Source: CAZKBP01 sp964551015
Lineage (GTDB): Bacteria > Bacteroidota > Bacteroidia > Cytophagales > Microscillaceae
NCBI GenBank assembly: GCA_964551015.1
Contig: CAZKBP010000018.1
Coordinates: 1 to 64,000, forward strand
Reading direction: 5' to 3'
DNA length: 64,000 bases
Part shown: positions 17,401 through 25,392 of the stretch, piece after piece
Numbering within the stretch: the stretch's first letter is position 1
Layout: each line of letters opens with the position of its first letter
Translations under genes and position numbers: made by a program
Notes under the pieces: model-generated
Database searches by the model: none
What the model saw: the letters and a program-made list of their open reading frames with translations, nothing else
Told to the model about the DNA's origin: nothing

Positions 17401-18153
17401 CGGGTGAATGCGGGCGATTCCAGGGGCAGACAAACCGTTGTAGGTCTCGAAACTTCCCCCGATCAAAATCTTCCCGTCTGGCGATAGGGTAAGGCATTCA
17501 ACCAAACCCAAACTTCCAGAAGATTCATCTGGACCAAAAACAACACCTGAATCGAAGCTTTCATCCAGACCTCCATCTGCATTTAGTCGGACGATCCTGT
17601 GTTTTTGAGTCTCTTCGGATCCTACTGTAAATCGTCCTCCTACCACTATTTTACCATTGGGCAAAAGTGCTAAGGTGCTTACAAAACCAGAAGTCAGGCT
17701 TCCCGCGTCAAAGTCAGTATCCAAGCTTCCGTCGGCGTGGAGACGGAGTACTTGAAAAATTTCTACACTTTGCGACACTTGAGTCCGCAATCGAGGAAAA
17801 TACCCCCCTACTAAGATTTTTCCGTCCGGCAGAACAGCCATATCATTCACTGTAAAAACTTCAAAGCCCTCTACTCGCCGAAAACTGGTGTCTGTGCTAC
17901 CGTCCGCGTTGAGGCGGGTGAGGCTTAGCTGTTGTCGGTTTTGATAGGTTGAAAAATTACCCGATACAAGCACTTTACCATCTGGTTGTACGACTAGCTT
18001 TCGTACTTCCCCGTTAAAACCATTCGTTAGAATGGGGCTAAAGGAAGTATCCAAAGCTCCCGGAGTCTGCGCCTCGAGAGGAAAGCTAGTGGTACAAAAA
18101 AGTAAGCCTAGGAGTAAACCCAAGCACCTAAAAAAGTTTCTGTGCAAATTCAT
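14473..18153 (-). CDS. Delta-60 repeat beta-propeller protein, T9SS cargo
   Basis: A 1226-residue secreted protein. A signal peptide (to about residue 29) is followed by 14 delta-60 repeats of 50-60 residues (to about 790), each with a QPDGKILVGGxF strand and an xLxxDGSLDxSF closing motif; the last repeat is degenerate. Three related modules of about 110 residues follow (about 795-1145), marked by SFTLINAETQ and PYALFG. The C-terminus, ISLFPNPTSEKVHLSS to the end, is a T9SS type A sorting domain, so the protein should cross the outer membrane and be attached or released. The ligand is unknown. It is monocistronic, with a terminator behind it. Confidence 0.88.
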   Translation of the reverse strand: MNLHRNFFRCLGLLLGLLFCTTSFPLEAQTPGALDTSFSPILTNGFNGEVRKLVVQPDGKVLVSGNFSTYQNRQQLSLTRLNADGSTDTSFRRVEGFEVFTVNDMAVLPDGKILVGGYFPRLRTQVSQSVEIFQVLRLHADGSLDTDFDAGSLTSGFVSTLALLPNGKIVVGGRFTVGSEETQKHRIVRLNADGGLDESFDSGVVFGPDESSGSLGLVECLTLSPDGKILIGGSFETYNGLSAPGIARIHPDGSLDMTFNAGSGITGGVGGILDIKITPTGQILIGGSFTKYNGTTRNYIALIEADGSLSPSFNSLGFQAEGALGFVHALLIRPDGKILVGGKFKTYNGVDRGNIALLAPNGLLDNSFASGPGFTNPEIISWSTSVQSLALTAQGNIIAGGNFFNYHETRRRNIAQLSADGDPDLTFNGIEGLDGEVSDIVFQPDGKILLAGNFRSFALDPARTLVRRHADGSPDLSFDANASQVFSGRGVGAIALQDDGKILAVGDFSVRTDTGLTSRGIVRLHPDGSLDTSFQTGTGFEGFTYDVAMQSDGKILIAGSFSTYNGQAVRDLVRLHPDGSLDTSFEDGFKTSREVFSILIEPDDKIIIGGNFNEYQGTLRTDLARLHPNGRLDKSFIPETESEFGRIFTLARQADGKILAGGSFTNFEAGEYGRVVRFNADGRIDRGFNPGTGFDDDVFSIVVQADQKILVGGRFKAFRDQTQFGMVRLYPDGNLDEQFTTGTGFISNVNIGGVSTLAITAEGQVYAGGAFQFYDQNPVDKLVRLSAPNEDFFVEGFSLINADTGQPILDYELIRDGAQINLLDLPTSDLSISARTLPGPVGSVKLQLDGPETQDRVENRVPYALFGGAPPRNFTGKNLPVGQYQLEATPYAGENLTGTVGTTRTLNFEFFELELLLLAAPTGDTLQNLRDGDIIALSGLGTDFLSIQALPKIAQLDSIEFSISGPGISFDDGTRQEKLSPYVLFGDKPNGTIEGRNFQPGEYSLEVVAYPNQNTLKINFTIIDSIPTVESFTLINAETQEEVGLLANGATIDLTQIGDVPLNIQANTSPAQLGSVHFKLNDQAIRTENIFPYALFGNDPFQLDFFLGEKLALGNYQLTAQAYSEAAKAGLAGPELTINFSVIKPSAGAKISLFPNPTSEKVHLSSTEMTRGTFKLYNPQGELIYEEVFQAGLDHQLDVKGLQSGVYLIRVVDEQSEEIQRRIIVE

Positions 18154-18334
18154 ATTGGTTTATTGGTTTAAGTGAATTAATTATGGATGAGTTAATATCA
18201 CTCAGACACTGGGAAGAAGAAAGCGAGATTGGGGATAATGAAAAGCGAGCTGAAGAGAGATTTTTGAATGCTATATTACAAAGGTAAGGAATTGGGCAGA
18301 GGTATCACTTATCGATTTCTGGAAAATGGAAATT

Positions 18335-19246
18335 TTACTTGGAAAACTTTTGGCTCAAGTATTCTGTGGGCGAAAGCCCCGTGTGCCTTTTAAAAAAGCG
18401 ACTAAAATGGCTTGGCTCCTCAAAGTTGAGATGATGTGCTATTTCTGAGATTGAAAGCGAAGTCTGTTCCAATAGAATTTTTGCTTCCACCAAGAGCTTA
18501 GCTCGGAGTACCTCAAAAGGGCTTCTCCCCCAGTATTTCTTCACACTGTAATGAAGCTGGTCATAAGTAACACCAAGTGCTGCGGCATAAACACGTGCTT
18601 GGTGTAGGTCTGCAAAACGATGGTTTGCCATTTTTATGAATTGAGAAGCCAGTACTCTTTGTGGACTTCCAGAGGGAGGAGCTTGAGCACTCGTGAGAAG
18701 GGGGTAATCTTCCTGAATCTGTCCAATCAGATCACGCAGGCCAGCTTGCAGCAAGGCTCTTCTGTTTTCTAAATCACTGTGGTAAATCGCATAGAGACTT
18801 TGGAAAAGCGAGCGATATTGCTCTTTTCGTGCATGCTCGGTAATGGGTAAAGCAGGAGCAGATTCTTCAAATAAAAAAGGGAAATCTCGGCGAGTTTGGC
18901 TATTCCAAAGGCTAAACTCGGTAAAATCTAAGGAGAAAAAAAGTGCATAGCCCAACCATCTAGCCGGTTGGGCTTCCATGATGACCGTATGCATAGGAGA
19001 AACAAAACCTATAAAGGCGCCCCGGGGCATTACTTTTTTTTGATCTTTCACCAAATTGCCTTGAAAAGATTCACTGAAAGAAAGCTGATAAAAGAGCCCC
19101 TTGATCGGATCGGTATTCCAGAGAAAATTGGAATGAGTGGATTCTTCAATGCGAAGTACCCTGATTTCCGACAGATAACTTCCCCCACTTATTCTCAGAT
19201 AAGTGAGAAAATCGTCTATGTTGCTAAACGTTTGTGTCTTTTTCAC
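18335..19246 (-). CDS. AraC family transcriptional regulator
   Basis: A 303-residue protein with a poorly conserved N-terminal sensing region and the paired AraC helix-turn-helix domain at about 205-300. LSISEIAHHLNFEEPSHFSRFFKRHTGLSPTEY is the second HTH and family signature; the first lies around ARVYAAALGVTYDQLHY. It starts divergently from ggt, with about 400 bp between them. It might control ggt or act elsewhere; the imperfect palindrome at 19406-19437 in the gap is a candidate site but unproven. Confidence 0.9.
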   Translation of the reverse strand: MKKTQTFSNIDDFLTYLRISGGSYLSEIRVLRIEESTHSNFLWNTDPIKGLFYQLSFSESFQGNLVKDQKKVMPRGAFIGFVSPMHTVIMEAQPARWLGYALFFSLDFTEFSLWNSQTRRDFPFLFEESAPALPITEHARKEQYRSLFQSLYAIYHSDLENRRALLQAGLRDLIGQIQEDYPLLTSAQAPPSGSPQRVLASQFIKMANHRFADLHQARVYAAALGVTYDQLHYSVKKYWGRSPFEVLRAKLLVEAKILLEQTSLSISEIAHHLNFEEPSHFSRFFKRHTGLSPTEYLSQKFSK

Positions 19247-19650
19247 TGGTAGTTTAGTGTTTTTGTATATGGTTTTTGCCCGTGTGACGATGTTTAGCTA
19301 GTGCCTTGCATTCTTGCATAGCAATGCTAATCAAGGTTCAGTTCTTGGCAAAAATTAATCGACCAATGGTAAGCAAAAGTAGAAAATGGGGATGAGGGAA
19401 TCTTCGCTCAGGTAAGGATGATCCTTTACTTGTGAGCCTTGAAACTAGTAAATCGGAGATGACTAGGATTTACTTTCGCAAATTAAATCATTTTCACTAG
19501 ATTATAGTAGAAAAGAGGAATAACAAAAATGAAACTATCTCACTTTCTCTCCTCCCTCTTCAGATCAGTAATCATGGCGATCATTTCCCTTTTCTTTGAA
19601 AAGCAACCATAAAATTCTAAATTCCAAGCGTACTATTCAAAAAACGCACA
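19247..19650. other. Divergent intergenic region between the AraC regulator and ggt
   Basis: The 404-bp stretch has no credible ORF or RNA gene. The only structure I see is an imperfect inverted repeat at 19406-19437 (GCTCA, GTAAGGAT / ATCCTTTAC, TGAGC). Both flanking genes start away from it, so it must hold their promoters. Confidence 0.5.
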
Positions 19651-21336
19651 ATGAAAAAATTCTATACCTTACTTTTACTAGGCTTTATCTCCTCTTTGAC
19701 TATGGCTCAAGATCGTATCACGGGGCGTAACTTTGCCACTCGCTCCGAAGTTATCGCCCAAAATGGCATGATTGCCACCAGTCATCCCTTGGCTACCCAG
19801 ATCGGACTAGATATACTCAAACAAGGCGGAACCGCCATCGACGCCGCTATTGCCGCCAACGCGGCTTTGGGCTTGATGGAACCCACCGGCTGTGGCATCG
19901 GTGGAGATTTGTTTGCCATCGTCTGGAGTGCCCAAGATCAAAAACTCTACGGATTGAATGCCAGTGGTCGTTCGCCTAAAAACCTAACCTTGGCCGAACT
20001 CAAAAGCAAAGACTTGGAAAAAATCCCTGCTTACGGGCCGCTACCCGTGAGCGTGCCGGGCTGTGTGAGTGGTTGGTTTGAGTTGCACGGTAAATTTGGT
20101 AAAATGGAAATGGAAGAAATTCTCGCCCCCGCCATTCAATACGCCGAAGAAGGCTTTCCCCTGACCGAATTAATCGCCTATTATATCAATCTCTCCGTGC
20201 CCCGCTTCATGGAGCGCTATCCCCATGTAAAAGAAACCTATACGATGAACGGCCAAGTCCCCCAAAAAGGCGATATTTTTAAGAATCCATTCTTAGCGAA
20301 TACTTATCGTAAAATCGCCCAAGGTGGTCGGGATGCTTTTTACAAGGGAGAAATGGCCCAAACAATCGCAGCCTTTATTCAAGAACAAGGAGGCTACTTG
20401 TCTTATGAGGATTTGGCCTCGCACGAAGCCGAATGGGTAGAACCCGTTGCTACCAATTACCGAGGTTATGAGGTTTGGGAATTACCTCCCAACGGACAAG
20501 GCATTGCCGCTTTACAAATGCTCAATATTATAGAAGAATTTGATTTTCAGGCTATGGGCTTTGGCAGTGATGAACATATCCACTACGTAACCGAAGCCAA
20601 GAAATTAGCCTTTGAAGACCGCGCCAAGTACTACGCAGATATGGATTTTGCTCAGGTACCCGTAGAGAAGTTGATTTCTAAGGAATACGCTCAGGAAAGA
20701 AAAAAACAAATCAGTGAACGGGCAGGGCGTTATCAGGCGGGCGAAATCTCTCAGGGCGAAACGATCTACATGACCGTAGCCGACAAAGAGGGCAATATGA
20801 TTTCTTTGATCCAGAGTAATTATCGTGGCATGGGTTCGGGAATGGTTCCCCCTCAGTTGGGCTTTATGCTCCAAGATCGAGGTGAACTTTTTAGTCTTCA
20901 AGCAGGGCAAGCCAATACTTACGCACCGGGCAAACGTCCTTTTCATACGATTATTCCCGCTTTTGTGACCAAGGAAGGAAAGCCCTTTATGAGTTTTGGC
21001 GTGATGGGTGGTGATTTCCAGCCCCAAGGCCATACCCAGATTTTGATGAATATCATTGATTTTGGCATGAACCTGCAAGAAGCTGGAGATGCACCACGCT
21101 TTGACCATACGGGTTCTTCTACGCCCACAGGCCTGCCCGCCGAAGGCCGAGGCGAAATCCGAATGGAAAGCGGCTTTGCTTACGAAACCATCCGAGCATT
21201 GATGGGCAGGGGGCATAAAGTGAGCTTCACCCGAGGCAGCTACGGCGGCTACCAAGCCATCATGTATGATGCCGAGCAGGGTGTTTACTACGGAGCGTCT
21301 GAGTCCAGAAAAGATGGCCAGGCGGCCGGTTATTGA
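19651..21336 (+). CDS. ggt: Gamma-glutamyltransferase (glutathione hydrolase family)
   Basis: An exported Ntn-hydrolase that cleaves gamma-glutamyl bonds or transfers the glutamyl group. A signal peptide (LLLLGFISSLTMAQ) leads the 561-residue precursor. GGTAIDAAIAANAALGLMEPTGCGIGGDLFA is characteristic. The self-processing nucleophile is expected to be Thr371 in GETIYMTVAD, followed by NMISLIQSN and the GSGMV glycine loop. The wording ETIY instead of TTH places it in the GGT-like branch, so the natural substrate is open. It is monocistronic, ending at a bidirectional hairpin. Confidence 0.92.
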   Translation: MKKFYTLLLLGFISSLTMAQDRITGRNFATRSEVIAQNGMIATSHPLATQIGLDILKQGGTAIDAAIAANAALGLMEPTGCGIGGDLFAIVWSAQDQKLYGLNASGRSPKNLTLAELKSKDLEKIPAYGPLPVSVPGCVSGWFELHGKFGKMEMEEILAPAIQYAEEGFPLTELIAYYINLSVPRFMERYPHVKETYTMNGQVPQKGDIFKNPFLANTYRKIAQGGRDAFYKGEMAQTIAAFIQEQGGYLSYEDLASHEAEWVEPVATNYRGYEVWELPPNGQGIAALQMLNIIEEFDFQAMGFGSDEHIHYVTEAKKLAFEDRAKYYADMDFAQVPVEKLISKEYAQERKKQISERAGRYQAGEISQGETIYMTVADKEGNMISLIQSNYRGMGSGMVPPQLGFMLQDRGELFSLQAGQANTYAPGKRPFHTIIPAFVTKEGKPFMSFGVMGGDFQPQGHTQILMNIIDFGMNLQEAGDAPRFDHTGSSTPTGLPAEGRGEIRMESGFAYETIRALMGRGHKVSFTRGSYGGYQAIMYDAEQGVYYGASESRKDGQAAGY

Positions 21337-21353
21337 TGGCAGATTTGAAATTT

Positions 21354-21392
21354 GAAGATGGAAAGACTAGAGAATTGAGTCTTTCCATCTTC
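21354..21392. terminator. Hairpin between convergent genes
   Basis: GAAGATGGAAAGACT pairs with AGTCTTTCCATCTTC around a 9-nt loop, between ggt and the convergent gene at 21400. No long T-run follows, so it is a likely but not canonical bidirectional terminator. Confidence 0.6.
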
Positions 21393-21399
21393 TCATTTC

Positions 21400-21825
21400 C
21401 TAATCTTTCTTTCGCCAAATCACTTCCATCTCCATACCTTCTTCAGATTCCATGTTTAGGGTCAATTGCTCGGCATTGATCGAGATAACCTTGTAGTGAT
21501 GTAGCTCGTCGCCTTCGATTACAAGCGTATCTGCTTGGAGTTGCCAAGTACCTTCCTTTTCGCCTTCACTATCCTGTGCCAGAAAAGTACCGTCTGCTTG
21601 TAAATCTAAATAGACTTCTTCGGCCTGTTGTCTGATCTCGAGTTGCTCTTGCTCATCTAGCGGATATCCCCCTTGCTTTTCCAGAGCCGCGAGGAGTGAA
21701 GAGCTGTCCATCTGCCATTTTCCATAGAAAGCTTGTTTGTCCAAGGATTGGCTTTGTATGGGATGGCTCAGATTCGTCAAGAGTATGAGTAAAAAACTAA
21801 TTTTTAGGGTTTGGTAAATTTTCAT
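21400..21825 (-). CDS. Small exported lipocalin-like protein
   Basis: A 141-residue protein with a signal peptide (ISFLLILLTNLSHPIQSQ). The mature part starts with FYGKWQMDSSS and has alternating strands such as VYLDLQADGTFLAQDS, EGTWQLQADTLVI and VIWRKK, the pattern of small lipocalin-like or calycin barrels. I cannot name a family or ligand. It lies on the same strand as the next exported protein, with about 50 nt between the two, so they may be cotranscribed. Confidence 0.65.
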   Translation of the reverse strand: MKIYQTLKISFLLILLTNLSHPIQSQSLDKQAFYGKWQMDSSSLLAALEKQGGYPLDEQEQLEIRQQAEEVYLDLQADGTFLAQDSEGEKEGTWQLQADTLVIEGDELHHYKVISINAEQLTLNMESEEGMEMEVIWRKKD

Positions 21826-21872
21826 GGTAATAAGGTTTGGGTTAGTGCTTGGAAAATTTCAGACCCGCATCT

Positions 21873-22226
21873 TTAATCTTTCTTCTTCTTCAAAGAGAAG
21901 CCCCATTGCAGGGAATTGCGAAAATTACAGTCCTGCATTCCATTATACTTGTCGCTGGGTACATAGTACTCCTGAATACGGAGGTTGCCTTGCTCATCAT
22001 AATCTAGGTGATTACGTCCGGGCAGGCTGAGAAAATCTTGGTTCTGCCAGTAAGGTCTTAGGACATCCCCAGAGAATTGATATTTTAGCTGCACCTGAGG
22101 ACGGAGGTAGCTGGTATCTACGGCTACGATATTGTGGGCAATCATCCGGTTTTGCGCCTGTGCCGAGCAGAGAGGTAGCATAATCAAGATACCCACGATT
22201 GGAAATACTAAAAGAGCTTTTTTCAT
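21873..22226 (-). CDS. Small exported protein of unknown function
   Basis: From the ATG at 22226 (MKKALLVFPIVGILIMLPLCSAQAQ, a good signal peptide) the protein has 117 residues; the longer frame to 22271 adds residues that do not look like a signal. The mature part has LRPYWQNQDFLSLPGRNHLDYDEQGNLRIQEYYVP and ends with a Lys-rich tail. I do not recognise a family. It precedes the lipocalin-like gene on the same strand and is divergent from the histidine kinase at 22402. Confidence 0.6.
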   Translation of the reverse strand: MKKALLVFPIVGILIMLPLCSAQAQNRMIAHNIVAVDTSYLRPQVQLKYQFSGDVLRPYWQNQDFLSLPGRNHLDYDEQGNLRIQEYYVPSDKYNGMQDCNFRNSLQWGFSLKKKKD

Positions 22227-22401
22227 CTTTGAATAGGTTTTTTGGGTGATTAGAACGACACAAATTTTCACATTTCTCGCCTTATTTTCAAAAAAAGTGG
22301 ACGAACTCGATCCTTGTCATGATAAAGATACGCCAATCCATGATAAAATGCATTCGTCCTCTAGATTTGGGAAGCTCCTGAGGAAATATTTCTTTTGAAA
22401 A

Positions 22402-23397
22402 GTGGAGAGGCTACAAAAATATCTATTTCATCCGGTTGCACAGAATGTGCTGGCCTGGCTGGTTTTCTTGGCCATTTTCTTTCTGATTGCTGACATTAGT
22501 GTTGAGAATTCGGAGGGCGGGAATGAGTGGGTACTGATTGGGATGATCTTCTGGTCTCTGGTCGAGTTTGTGGTTTTGGTTTACCTGAATTATGGACTCA
22601 TCTATCTGCTTTTTGACAGGGGGTATTTCTGGTACTATGGCCTGGCACTGGCGGGGATGATTTTTACCTACGCGGGTGTCTTGCATATGATTGCAGACTC
22701 CGGCAACAGCTACGGAGAGCGCGTAAGTACGTATGTTTTCGCACTGATGATTAGTACGGCCACGCTTTTTATTCGCCGGTCAATCGTACAGAAACGGAAT
22801 CAACTAAGGCAGGATTTTTTACTTCAGCAAATGGAATTGAAGCTCTTGAAGGCGCAGGTGAATCCTCATTTTTTGTTTAATAGCTTGAATAATATTTACG
22901 CCCTCAGTCTGGAGAATATGCCCGAAACTTCGGAGACAATCTTACGGCTTTCTGAATTACTGCGCTATCAATTGGAAAGTGCCTCCAACCCCAAGGTCAA
23001 ACTATCCGAAGAAATACTTTTTATCCAAAATTATATAGACTTGGAGAAAATTCGCTTGCATCGACGTTGTGATCTTCAACTTGTGGTCGAGGGACAAATT
23101 CATCATCAGGAAATTGCCCCCATGTTATTGATTCCTTTCGTAGAAAACAGCTTCAAACACGGGGTCAACACCTTAGAAGATAGCTTTGTACACATCAAGA
23201 TTCATTGCGAAGAGCATGATTTTAACTTTTGTATCGAGAATAGTATTCCCCCAAGCAAGCCGAGCTTATTATCTACCCGTACGGGTTTGGATAATGTAAA
23301 ACGCAGGCTGAATCTATTGTACAAAAACAAACATGACTTGGATATTAAGACGAAAGATCATATTTTTATTGTTAAGTTGAGTCTCCATCTACTTTAA
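22402..23397 (+). CDS. LytS-type sensor histidine kinase
   Basis: A 331-residue kinase with four predicted membrane helices in the first 130 residues and a His_kinase (PF06580) module. The phosphoacceptor is probably His156 in NPHFLFNSLNN. The ATP-binding domain has PFVENSFKHGV (N box) and RTGLDNVKRRLNLLY. The start is a GTG at 22402. It pairs with the LytTR regulator at 23937, with a small STAS-like gene between them. The signal sensed is unknown, as no periplasmic domain is visible. Confidence 0.9.
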   Translation: MERLQKYLFHPVAQNVLAWLVFLAIFFLIADISVENSEGGNEWVLIGMIFWSLVEFVVLVYLNYGLIYLLFDRGYFWYYGLALAGMIFTYAGVLHMIADSGNSYGERVSTYVFALMISTATLFIRRSIVQKRNQLRQDFLLQQMELKLLKAQVNPHFLFNSLNNIYALSLENMPETSETILRLSELLRYQLESASNPKVKLSEEILFIQNYIDLEKIRLHRRCDLQLVVEGQIHHQEIAPMLLIPFVENSFKHGVNTLEDSFVHIKIHCEEHDFNFCIENSIPPSKPSLLSTRTGLDNVKRRLNLLYKNKHDLDIKTKDHIFIVKLSLHLL

Positions 23398-23419
23398 ATT
23401 CTCTTAAACAAATCCATCT

Positions 23420-23887
23420 ATGATTACCCGACAAATCAATCAACTGCAATTAACCGTTCTGGATGATTATGCCTATCAAGTAAGCAACGATCAAGGGAAG
23501 TTATTACATAGTTACCGTTATCATCCTGAAATGGGCATTGGTCAGATGCAATGGCGAGATTTTATCCGTGACGAGGATATCAAAGAAATCTATCGCTTCC
23601 AGCTGTATTTTACGCAAGAGAATAAAATTCCTGCTCAGAAAGTTTGTAGTAACATTGCAGCATATGAAGGTAGTTTTGATGGGGTCAATGAGTGGCTTTT
23701 TCAGGAGGTAGTTCCGGTTTCTTTGGAGCGCGGATTTAAGTATTTGGCCACCATTATACCCAAGGATTTTTTTGCCCAATTGGCACTCGAGATGTTCCAA
23801 GAGCAAGCAGAGGCAGATCAACTCTTTGTATCCAAATACTTTGATGAAGAAGAGGCTGCTTTGGCTTGGCTAAAAGAAGTGGAATGA
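23420..23887 (+). CDS. Small STAS/SpoIIAA-like protein
   Basis: A 155-residue soluble protein between the kinase and its response regulator (gaps of 22 and 49 nt). Its layout of alternating strands and helices, with an N-terminal strand pair and a C-terminal EEEAALAWLKEVE helix, resembles the STAS/SpoIIAA-like proteins common near Bacteroidota kinases. That is a fold-level impression, not a recognised motif. Being inside the operon suggests a role in the same signal route. Confidence 0.55.
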   Translation: MITRQINQLQLTVLDDYAYQVSNDQGKLLHSYRYHPEMGIGQMQWRDFIRDEDIKEIYRFQLYFTQENKIPAQKVCSNIAAYEGSFDGVNEWLFQEVVPVSLERGFKYLATIIPKDFFAQLALEMFQEQAEADQLFVSKYFDEEEAALAWLKEVE

Positions 23888-23936
23888 GCATTGGTTCGGA
23901 TGCTACCTTACCATTCAAGATAAAAATTCTAATTAT

Positions 23937-24650
23937 TTGAAAATCAATTGCTTAATTGTGGATGATGAGCCACTGGCGCACAAGGTGATCCAAAATTACA
24001 TCCTAAGGCTGGATCATTTGGAACTCGCAGGTCAATGTTATCATGCCGTGGAGGCTATCAATTTCTTGCACGAAAAAAGTGTAGATTTATTATTCTTGGA
24101 TATTCAAATGCCAGAAGTCAGTGGTCTCGAAATGCTGCAAACGCTCACGCAGGCTCCACAAGTGATTCTTACCTCTGCTTACTCCAACTTTGCTCTGGAG
24201 AGTTATGAATATGGCGTGGTGGATTATCTCCTAAAACCCATTGCTTTTCCTCGTTTTCTCAAAGCCATCAATCGGGTCAAGGCCAACTTGATTGATGCTA
24301 AGCCCATATCTACCTACGCAGAGTCTGCTCTTGATTCAAAGTCTGATTTTGTTTTCCTCAAAGAAAACCAAAGTACGCATAAAGTATTTTTCTCCGATAT
24401 TCTATTCGTGCAGGCGTATGGCAATTACTTGAAAGTATTCGGTAGGAACCAAATGATGCTGGTGGCAGAAACCATGAAGCAGATGGAAAGCCTTTTGCCA
24501 GCAAGCTCTTTCCTCCGGATTCATCGCTCTTATTTAGTGCATCTTCAGCATATAGATCGGATCGAGGGAAACCAAGTCATCTTAGGTGAACATCGCCTAC
24601 CCGTTGGTGCGAAATACAAAAGAGATTTAGAAAAAAAACTATCGATTTGA
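23937..24650 (+). CDS. LytTR family response regulator
   Basis: A 237-residue regulator: receiver domain (about 1-120; LIVDDEP, phosphoacceptor Asp55 in FLDIQMPE, Thr in LTSAYS, Lys in LLKPI) and a LytTR DNA-binding domain (about 140-237; FVQAYGNYLKVFG, FLRIHRSYLVHL, LPVGAKYK). The start is a TTG at 23937, because the frame has no earlier start and the next residues MKINCLIVDDE are canonical. It is the output partner of the LytS kinase upstream. Confidence 0.92.
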   Translation: MKINCLIVDDEPLAHKVIQNYILRLDHLELAGQCYHAVEAINFLHEKSVDLLFLDIQMPEVSGLEMLQTLTQAPQVILTSAYSNFALESYEYGVVDYLLKPIAFPRFLKAINRVKANLIDAKPISTYAESALDSKSDFVFLKENQSTHKVFFSDILFVQAYGNYLKVFGRNQMMLVAETMKQMESLLPASSFLRIHRSYLVHLQHIDRIEGNQVILGEHRLPVGAKYKRDLEKKLSI

Positions 24651-24875
24651 GGCTCCGCCTTGGCTGTGTTTAGTACAAAAAACATTGCTTTTTTCCGAAA
24701 ATAAACTTAAATAGCATAACCAAATTTTAAGCTCTGTGAAGGCTTTGGTTTTGTAAACTACTATGCATTGTTAACAGGTTTTAATAGCACTGATGATCAG
24801 ACAGCGCGCTCAGGAATACGTCCTAGCTTTTTAGTTTCATTGTTATTTTAACCAATAAATTAAGTTCTTTCGACC

Positions 24876-25319
24876 ATGGATGAGATATTCACAGGAGAAC
24901 ATATCCGCGTACGCGTAGATGTTCTCCAGGAATTGATTGAGATTGATTGGACAGGCCCCGTGAACGGCCTTGAGTTCAAGAAAGCCGGTGAGCAGGCGAT
25001 TTTGGCCGCCATCGATTTAGATTTACGCAAATGGTTGCTTCATCAACGGAATATGCGCATTATCCCCCACGATTTGCGCTGGGCTTTGGGCGAATTGTTG
25101 CCTCGAGCCGTACCTTTTTTGAGGAGAGATAGCCTGATCTCGATTGTACTTTCCGAGGATTTTTATGGGAAGTACTACATCAATAAAATCTTGCACGAGA
25201 TTTTTCCCCAAGGGAATTTATCCATTTTTTATTTCTACGATTACTACTCTGCCCAAGAATGGCTCCTAGAGGCAGGACGTGCAATGGAGCCCGAAGAAGA
25301 GCATTTGGTACTATTATAA
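24876..25319 (+). CDS. Second small STAS-like protein
   Basis: A 147-residue soluble protein with the same general layout as the gene at 23420: an N-terminal strand pair (IRVRVDVLQELIEIDWTGP), a helix (GEQAILAAIDLDLRKWLLHQRN), and a C-terminal EWLLEAGRAMEPEEE helix. It lies 225 nt downstream of the LytTR regulator on the same strand, so it may have its own promoter. Function is unknown; STAS-like is a structural impression. Confidence 0.55.
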   Translation: MDEIFTGEHIRVRVDVLQELIEIDWTGPVNGLEFKKAGEQAILAAIDLDLRKWLLHQRNMRIIPHDLRWALGELLPRAVPFLRRDSLISIVLSEDFYGKYYINKILHEIFPQGNLSIFYFYDYYSAQEWLLEAGRAMEPEEEHLVLL

Positions 25320-25345
25320 ATTGATATTTTTAAGCATGACTGGGG

Positions 25346-25379
25346 AGAAGATTTGAGCTTTCTGGGGCTCAAATCTTCT
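25346..25379. terminator. Hairpin between convergent genes
   Basis: AGAAGATTTGAGC pairs with GCTCAAATCTTCT around an 8-nt loop, between the STAS-like gene and the convergent membrane-protein gene. It lacks a T-run on either side, so the terminator role is inferred from position. Confidence 0.5.
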
Positions 25380-25392
25380 GGAAAAAACTTCT

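Noticed and set aside
20605..21255. 216-residue antisense ORF inside ggt
   Set aside because: Sits opposite a well-supported gene; the translation has no recognisable domain, and the frame is open because of the codon pattern of ggt.
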